This document shows positions 61,000-64,000 of a stretch of 64,000 nt of DNA, piece after piece. Positions within the stretch are counted from its first letter, which is position 1, and every line of letters starts with the position of its first letter. The notes under the pieces are model-generated. The model did no database searches. It had not been told where the DNA came from and saw nothing but the letters and a program-made list of their open reading frames with translations. Source of the stretch: Aselliscus stoliczkanus (lineage: Eukaryota; Chordata; Mammalia; Chiroptera; Hipposideridae). Location of the stretch: assembly GCA_033961575.1 (NCBI GenBank), contig CM066736.1, forward strand, positions 78,888,852 to 78,952,851. Reading direction: 5' to 3'. A program made the position numbers and the translations under genes.

Positions 61000-63900
61000 C
61001 TAGTATCAGTAGGGCTACTGTGTCTCCCAGTCTTAGTGGAGTGGCCTTATGTAATAGGTGTGCTGTGGGGTTCAGTGGCACAGTGTTCCTGGTCACTTGT
61101 GCCATGCTCTCCAGGGGTGTCCCTTGTGTGGGTTGTGTGTGCCCTTCTCTTGTAGTTGAGTCTTGGTTGCTGTTTGCACATCAATGGAAGGGATTGATCC
61201 TCAGGCTCATTGGTGGTGAGGACTGACTACAGTGGAGGTGTTGTGTTGCAGGGGCTGACCCTACCGAGCAGGATCTGCCTCAGCAGGGCTTTGGTGCCTG
61301 CCCAATCTGCCCCTTTGGTGTGTCATCCTTGAAGGTGGCTGGATGATTCTCTGGCTCATTTCAAAACTGACCAGGTGTGCCAGACCCAGGGCCACCTAGT
61401 AGGGGACCTGCTGCAGGTCAAGTTCAGCCACAGCTCATGCCCCACCAGTGTTACCCTGCAAGAGCCACAGAGCAATACAAGGTTGGCCTCACCCTTGCCA
61501 CATTTGGAAGCGTCTTGAGAGGTCAAGCCAAGAACCAAGGCCAGTAGCTGCTAGTGCCGGGCTTAGGGCCACTCAGCCAGAGGTACAGGACACATTCAAG
61601 CCATATGCTGCTTCTTTGGGTTCAGGGAACCTTTGAGAGGCCCTAGGAAAGCCTGCAGCATGAGCTAAGGTAGGCAGTTTGCACAAAAAATAAAGTCTGC
61701 CAGAAAGTTGGGCAGGGCAGAATCTTGAATTACCAGGTGGGGCAAACGAATCACATTAGCCATCCAGATGAAGACTCAAATATGGCTGCTACCTGAGGCT
61801 TCACACTGGGAAAAGGGAGAGCTCAACAAAGAAACAAGAGCTGCCAGCTACTGCATCCAGGAGAAAGCTGCCCTTCCAGCCCCATCCTGAAGCCAGACAA
61901 CTCAGTTCCCTACCACATGTCCTCATCACCTCTCCAGCTGCTGCCCCAGTGCTGGGGCTCAGAGCCAGTGACTCAGTCAGTGAGTAACCCTGTGTGCGGT
62001 CCCTTTAAGAGGAGCAGCTGGGACTCTAGCCCTGTGTCTCACTCAGTCACAATCCCCACTGGTTTTCACAACCAGAAATAATGGGTGCTTCTCTCCCCAG
62101 CACTGGAACCTTGGGCCGGGAAGGGGCTGGGACCCGTTGCTCCTCCGGGGGACCTCCACAGCTGAGATATCCATCCCTTTTTTTAAGGGTCATACACTTG
62201 TGTGGGACCACTTCATTCCATGTCTCTGCCCCTCCTACCAGTCTTCAGATGGCTTCTTCTGCACGTTCTTACTTGTAGGGCTTCTTTCAGTAAGATTTTA
62301 GGCGATTCTCAATTGTGGCTTTGTAGTTTAAATTTTGATGTGGCCATGAGAGAAGGTAAGCACAGCATTTGCCTATTGTGCCATCTTGACCGGAACCCAC
62401 TTCCTTCTGTGTGTATAATTCACTCTGCCTGCCTCCCTCATCTTTTCCTTCCATCACTGAGGTTAGAATTAGACTAGACCTCAGATCTTTTTCATGTGAA
62501 ATCTGAAGGTCAAGTGACATCTCAGATTTTCTTTGAGTTCTCCCCACTTTCACATGATAAGTTACTTGATAAGTTCTTACTGTCTTGCCTTTGTTGGAAC
62601 CTATGTTCCTTGTAGGTAGGCCTTAGGCTACACTGGGCATGAGGAAAGAGGCTGTAACAAAAGGGTCTCTGATCAGATTTCTGCAACTTATAGTTCCTGG
62701 CATTCTGAGACTCTCCTTTTCTGCAGGGTCCCTTGGTGACTCACGCATTGCCCTTGGCTACCATTTCCACCTCTTGCAATACAACCTTTTTCTATTGTTT
62801 CCCCAGAGGACTCCCCTCACTTATAACAAATTACTTATTTTTATCACTTTTTTCACTGTCCCAACCCCTTAAATGTTATTTCATTTTCCACTGTTGTCCA
62901 TACTGTCACTCCATATTGAGACCATACTTCTAGGAGCTGGACAAATGTCTGGCAGGGGCAAGATAAGAAGCCTTTCATTTCAAACCTGGACTGCTACCCC
63001 ACAATTGGAAGTCTCAAGTTACAACACTAACATCCTCTTGACAGGTACGATGTGGGATGTATGGTCAACTGGGGCCTTTTCCCCCAGGCAAGGACTGTTG
63101 CCATCCCTGTTTCTCCTTTTACCTTCAATAGCAGCTCTGTTCCTAACCCTATCAAATTCCCTGCCTTGGTTTTCATATTGGAGCCTTTTCCTCTGGGGTC
63201 CTTGTGACCCATAAAATCAGCCTCTAATCCAGACTTTTTACCCCAGCAGAAAAACAAAAAGACACACTGACATTTCTTTTTTGAACGGGATTAATATTTA
63301 GTTTCTGGAGCCTTAAACCTTTCTCAGAAGATGACCTAATCTTTAAAACCCCAAAGTTAAAAAATTACAACAGGAGGCATGGGAATAGTGACATGGGAAT
63401 TCAGAATAAGGGTTGGTGAATGCCTTATCCAGTGATGCTTCAGGCAGCTGCTGGCATCCAACTGGACAGAGTTACTATAAACCTCTGGACAAAGACCTAT
63501 AAATCACAGTCCCACAACACTAATTGTCTTTCCTGAGTCCTCATCTAACCATAGAGTGCTGGTTTCTTTTCTCCCACTCTCTGAAAGGCCTCCTGATGAA
63601 CTCTATGTCCTTGCTACACTGCTCCATGAGAACTCTCCCATAGAATGTCATGGTGCCTCCTTGTTTCCCTGGGTCAACAAGTGGAAGTCCACATATTCTC
63701 AGGACTCTCAAGTTATTATAGTCTTCAGACCTTTTTGTTCTTGTTAGGTTCAAAGTCAGCTACTGAGGCAGTTTGCAAACAATCTTTAATTCTTCTTCAT
63801 GTACTTCCATCCCATAATGCCAGGGGAATAATAGATGTCAGAAACAATCCAAGTCAGTTGTCAAATTTTTCTATAGTAATAACTCTGTGCAATAAAGAGG

Positions 63901-64000
63901 TGACAGATGATTAGGAACCATGCTATATGCATCCATGTGACGCATGAGGGTATAGTAGACTTTTGATGGAATGACAAACGGTAGGTGTTCACCTAAAACA

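Larger units (their letters stand above)
58655..62397 (-). mobile_element. L1 with intact 5' end, internally deleted ORF2 (3.7 kb)
   Basis: On the minus strand: a start resembling the canonical L1 beginning (GGTCAAGATGGCACAATAGG near 62390), a GC-richer 5' UTR (about 61003-62397, with 'gggatggatatctcagctgt'), ORF1 (60999-60085), the start of ORF2 with endonuclease sequence (about 60050-59765), a jump to the ORF2 C-terminus (59760-59440), then a 3' UTR of repeated units to about 58655. A full L1 is about 6-7 kb; the RT and most of ORF2 are missing. No clear target duplication found. Confidence 0.82.
48280..64000 (+). other. DLG2: DLG2 intron downstream of exon C (3' end outside window)
   Basis: Noncoding sequence after the donor GTACTG. 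It holds MIR and L2 relics, microsatellites, a Z-DNA-type tract, a rearranged duplicated segment (about 52.0 and 56.3-56.9 kb) and a 3.7 kb internally deleted L1 at about 58.7-62.4 kb. Nothing is recognised in 48810-49730, 52430-53200, 54800-55980, 57430-58640 and 62400-64000. The last of these carries many short overlapping ORFs on both strands, none of which I recognise. Confidence 0.85.

Noticed and set aside
60085..62397. Considered calling the 58.7-62.4 kb element a HAL1 (ORF1-only half-L1).
   Set aside because: The start of the ORF2 endonuclease (ICCLQ..THF, KVKGWKKIF) and the ORF2 C-terminus are both present, so it is an L1 with an internal deletion.
62873..63753. Possible endogenous retrovirus remnant.
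   Set aside because: No LTRs, primer-binding site, or recognisable gag/pol/env motif in any frame.

Overview
This is AT-rich mammalian nuclear DNA lying wholly inside one large gene. Three short exons on the + strand (11894-12038, 14281-14419, 48124-48279) translate, in matching splice phases, to the end of PDZ domain 2 and the PDZ2-PDZ3 linker of DLG2 (PSD-93/chapsyn-110), the postsynaptic MAGUK scaffold. Nothing else in the window looks like a host protein-coding gene. The other ORFs are intronic noise or transposon relics.

The repeats suggest a bat. There are many tRNA-derived SINEs with a 'ggccggccgagtggcgcggt' type head, L1s with bat/laurasiatherian-type 3' ends, and mariner elements. 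A rhinolophoid-type bat is my guess, from memory of SINE types only.

Layout: 1-11893 is intron with short SINEs, a long SINE, a MER5A-like hAT element, an L1 3' end, a mariner-type MITE and MIRs. 11894-12038 is exon A. 12039-14280 is a 2.2 kb intron. 14281-14419 is exon B. 14420-48123 is a 33.7 kb intron with MIR/L2 relics, (TG)n/(TA)n tracts, full-length SINEs, an internally deleted mariner, old L1M fragments, an inverted L1 3' end and a 5'-truncated L1 with perfect 17-bp target-site duplications. 48124-48279 is exon C, a frame-neutral 156-nt exon. 48280-64000 is downstream intron. It holds an L2, a 44-nt strictly alternating purine-pyrimidine tract, a rearranged duplicated segment flanked by 13-bp direct repeats, and an L1 that keeps its 5' UTR and almost all of ORF1 but has lost most of ORF2.

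The most unusual structure is at 51969-52413. This is a copy of two pieces of the sequence about 4.3 kb downstream (56267-56879). One piece is inverted, the spacer between them is lost, and the whole is flanked by perfect 13-bp direct repeats. The SINE set is also informative: head-only copies of about 100 bp, two full-length types with different heads but a related 3' tail, and one copy that looks intermediate. No CRISPR array, rRNA, functional tRNA or complete autonomous transposon was found.
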